Made by a program: the position numbers and the translations under genes. Positions 6,147-6,816 of a stretch of 6,816 nucleotides of DNA are shown one piece after another (positions within the stretch are counted from its first letter, which is position 1; each line of letters starts with the position of its first letter). Location: the NCBI GenBank assembly GCA_030643515.1, contig DAOWLH010000066.1, forward strand, positions 1 through 6,816, in the 5' to 3' direction. Below the pieces are notes generated by a model. It was given only the letters and a program-made list of their open reading frames with translations, was not told the DNA's origin and did not search any database. Source of the stretch: Dehalococcoidia bacterium (GTDB lineage: Bacteria; Chloroflexota; Dehalococcoidia; Dehalococcoidales; DAOWLH01).

Positions 6147-6816
6147 TTATTCCGGCTTGCTTATTATCTGTTTTGCCCTGGCCAATGCTGGCGCCACCTG
6201 TTTGGCCGATGTGCCGCCGGTGGTGTTTCTGGCGGAGATGGAAGATGCTATCGTTACCCGATAGACATCGTCGCCAAACAGCGGGGAGAAGCGCTGGTAG
6301 TCTTTGAGGCTGAGCTGGGCAAGCGGAGTGTTTTTCTCTATGGCATATGCCACCAGCCTGGCGACTATGTCATGGGCCTTCCTGAAAGCTTCCCCTTTTT
6401 TCACCAGGTAGTCGGCTATATCGGTGGCCAGCAGATAGCCCCTCCCGGTCGCCTTGGCCATGTTTTCCACCTTGACCTTGAGGCTGGCAATCATACCACC
6501 GAAAGCTCCCAGTGAAGCCAGTAGCGTATCCACGGTATCAAACAAGGCCTCTTTATCTTCCTGCAAATCCCGGTTGTAGGATAGGGGCAGGGCCTTCATG
6601 GTGGTAAGCATGGATAGCAGAGCGCCGTAGACACGCCCCGTCTTGCCCCGGACCAGTTCGGCAACATCCGGGTTCTTCTTCTGGGGCATGATGCTGGAGC
6701 CGGTGGCATAGGCGTCATCAATCTCAATAAAATCAAATTCGGCGGAAGACCATAGAATGATTTCCTCGGCCAGCCGCGAAAGGTGCATCATGCACATACT
6801 GGCGGCCGCCAGGTAC
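6147..6816 (-). CDS. argH: argininosuccinate lyase, C-terminal half (runs off the window)
   Basis: ArgH splits argininosuccinate into arginine and fumarate, the last step of arginine biosynthesis, as a cytosolic homotetramer. About 222 residues are present, ending at TAA 6147-6149; the frame stays open through 6816, so the internal ATG at 6795-6797 is not the start. The fumarase/aspartase superfamily signature GSSIMPQKKNPD is encoded at 6666-6701 and includes the mobile-loop catalytic serine. Downstream are ELVRGKTGRVYGALLSML, LPLSYNRDLQEDKEALFD and the C-terminal KKGEAFRKAHDIV, all typical of ArgH rather than other superfamily members. Family length is about 460 residues, so roughly half lies outside. 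It ends 8 bp from the convergent rpmB stop. The N-terminal active-site residues and any upstream argG cannot be judged. Confidence 0.95.
   Translation of the reverse strand, partial: YLAAASMCMMHLSRLAEEIILWSSAEFDFIEIDDAYATGSSIMPQKKNPDVAELVRGKTGRVYGALLSMLTTMKALPLSYNRDLQEDKEALFDTVDTLLASLGAFGGMIASLKVKVENMAKATGRGYLLATDIADYLVKKGEAFRKAHDIVARLVAYAIEKNTPLAQLSLKDYQRFSPLFGDDVYRVTIASSISARNTTGGTSAKQVAPALARAKQIISKPE

Overview
The window looks like an ordinary chromosomal stretch from a bacterium, most likely a Chloroflexota of the Dehalococcoidia type. That placement is an inference from protein style: a RecG with a long N-terminal extension and Pro/Lys-rich linker, a short four-cysteine L28, and a FakA/DegV pair. 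I cannot confirm it without a database search. Coding DNA is GC-rich; the one long non-coding stretch (285-732) is clearly AT-rich (about 32-37% GC in the blocks I counted by hand).

Layout, left to right. (1) 1-284, minus: start of a SAM-dependent methyltransferase, of which only the N-terminal dimerisation/winged-helix part is in the window. (2) 285-732: AT-rich region without a gene. It carries a near-consensus minus-strand sigma-70-type promoter (666-694), several palindromes, and what would be a leader of about 375 nt in front of the methyltransferase. (3) 733-5824, minus: a three-gene unit, transcribed fakA-like kinase (4184-5824), then DegV/FakB-like fatty-acid-binding protein (3323-4159), then recG (733-3189). 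It is driven by a good promoter at 5902-5930. (4) 5950-6138, plus: rpmB (ribosomal protein L28), divergent from the fakA unit. (5) 6147-6816, minus: C-terminal half of argH (argininosuccinate lyase), convergent with rpmB, with only 8 bp between the stop codons.

How they work together. FakA and FakB/DegV proteins form a two-part fatty acid kinase: the DegV protein presents a bound fatty acid and FakA phosphorylates it to acyl-phosphate, which can enter phospholipid synthesis. recG (branched-DNA helicase) at the end of the same unit, and rpmB divergent at its head, resemble the Bacillus subtilis rpmB / yloU-yloV-sdaAB-sdaAA-recG-fapR-plsX neighbourhood. Here yloU, sda, fapR and plsX are absent and a dedicated degV sits between the kinase gene and recG. 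argH belongs to arginine biosynthesis and is not functionally related.

I see no mobile element, CRISPR array, tRNA or rRNA, and no clear new system. The points most worth a second look are regulatory (the long methyltransferase leader, a stem-loop at the 5' end of the fakA message, facing promoters between fakA and rpmB) and a His-to-Tyr change in a conserved DegV motif.
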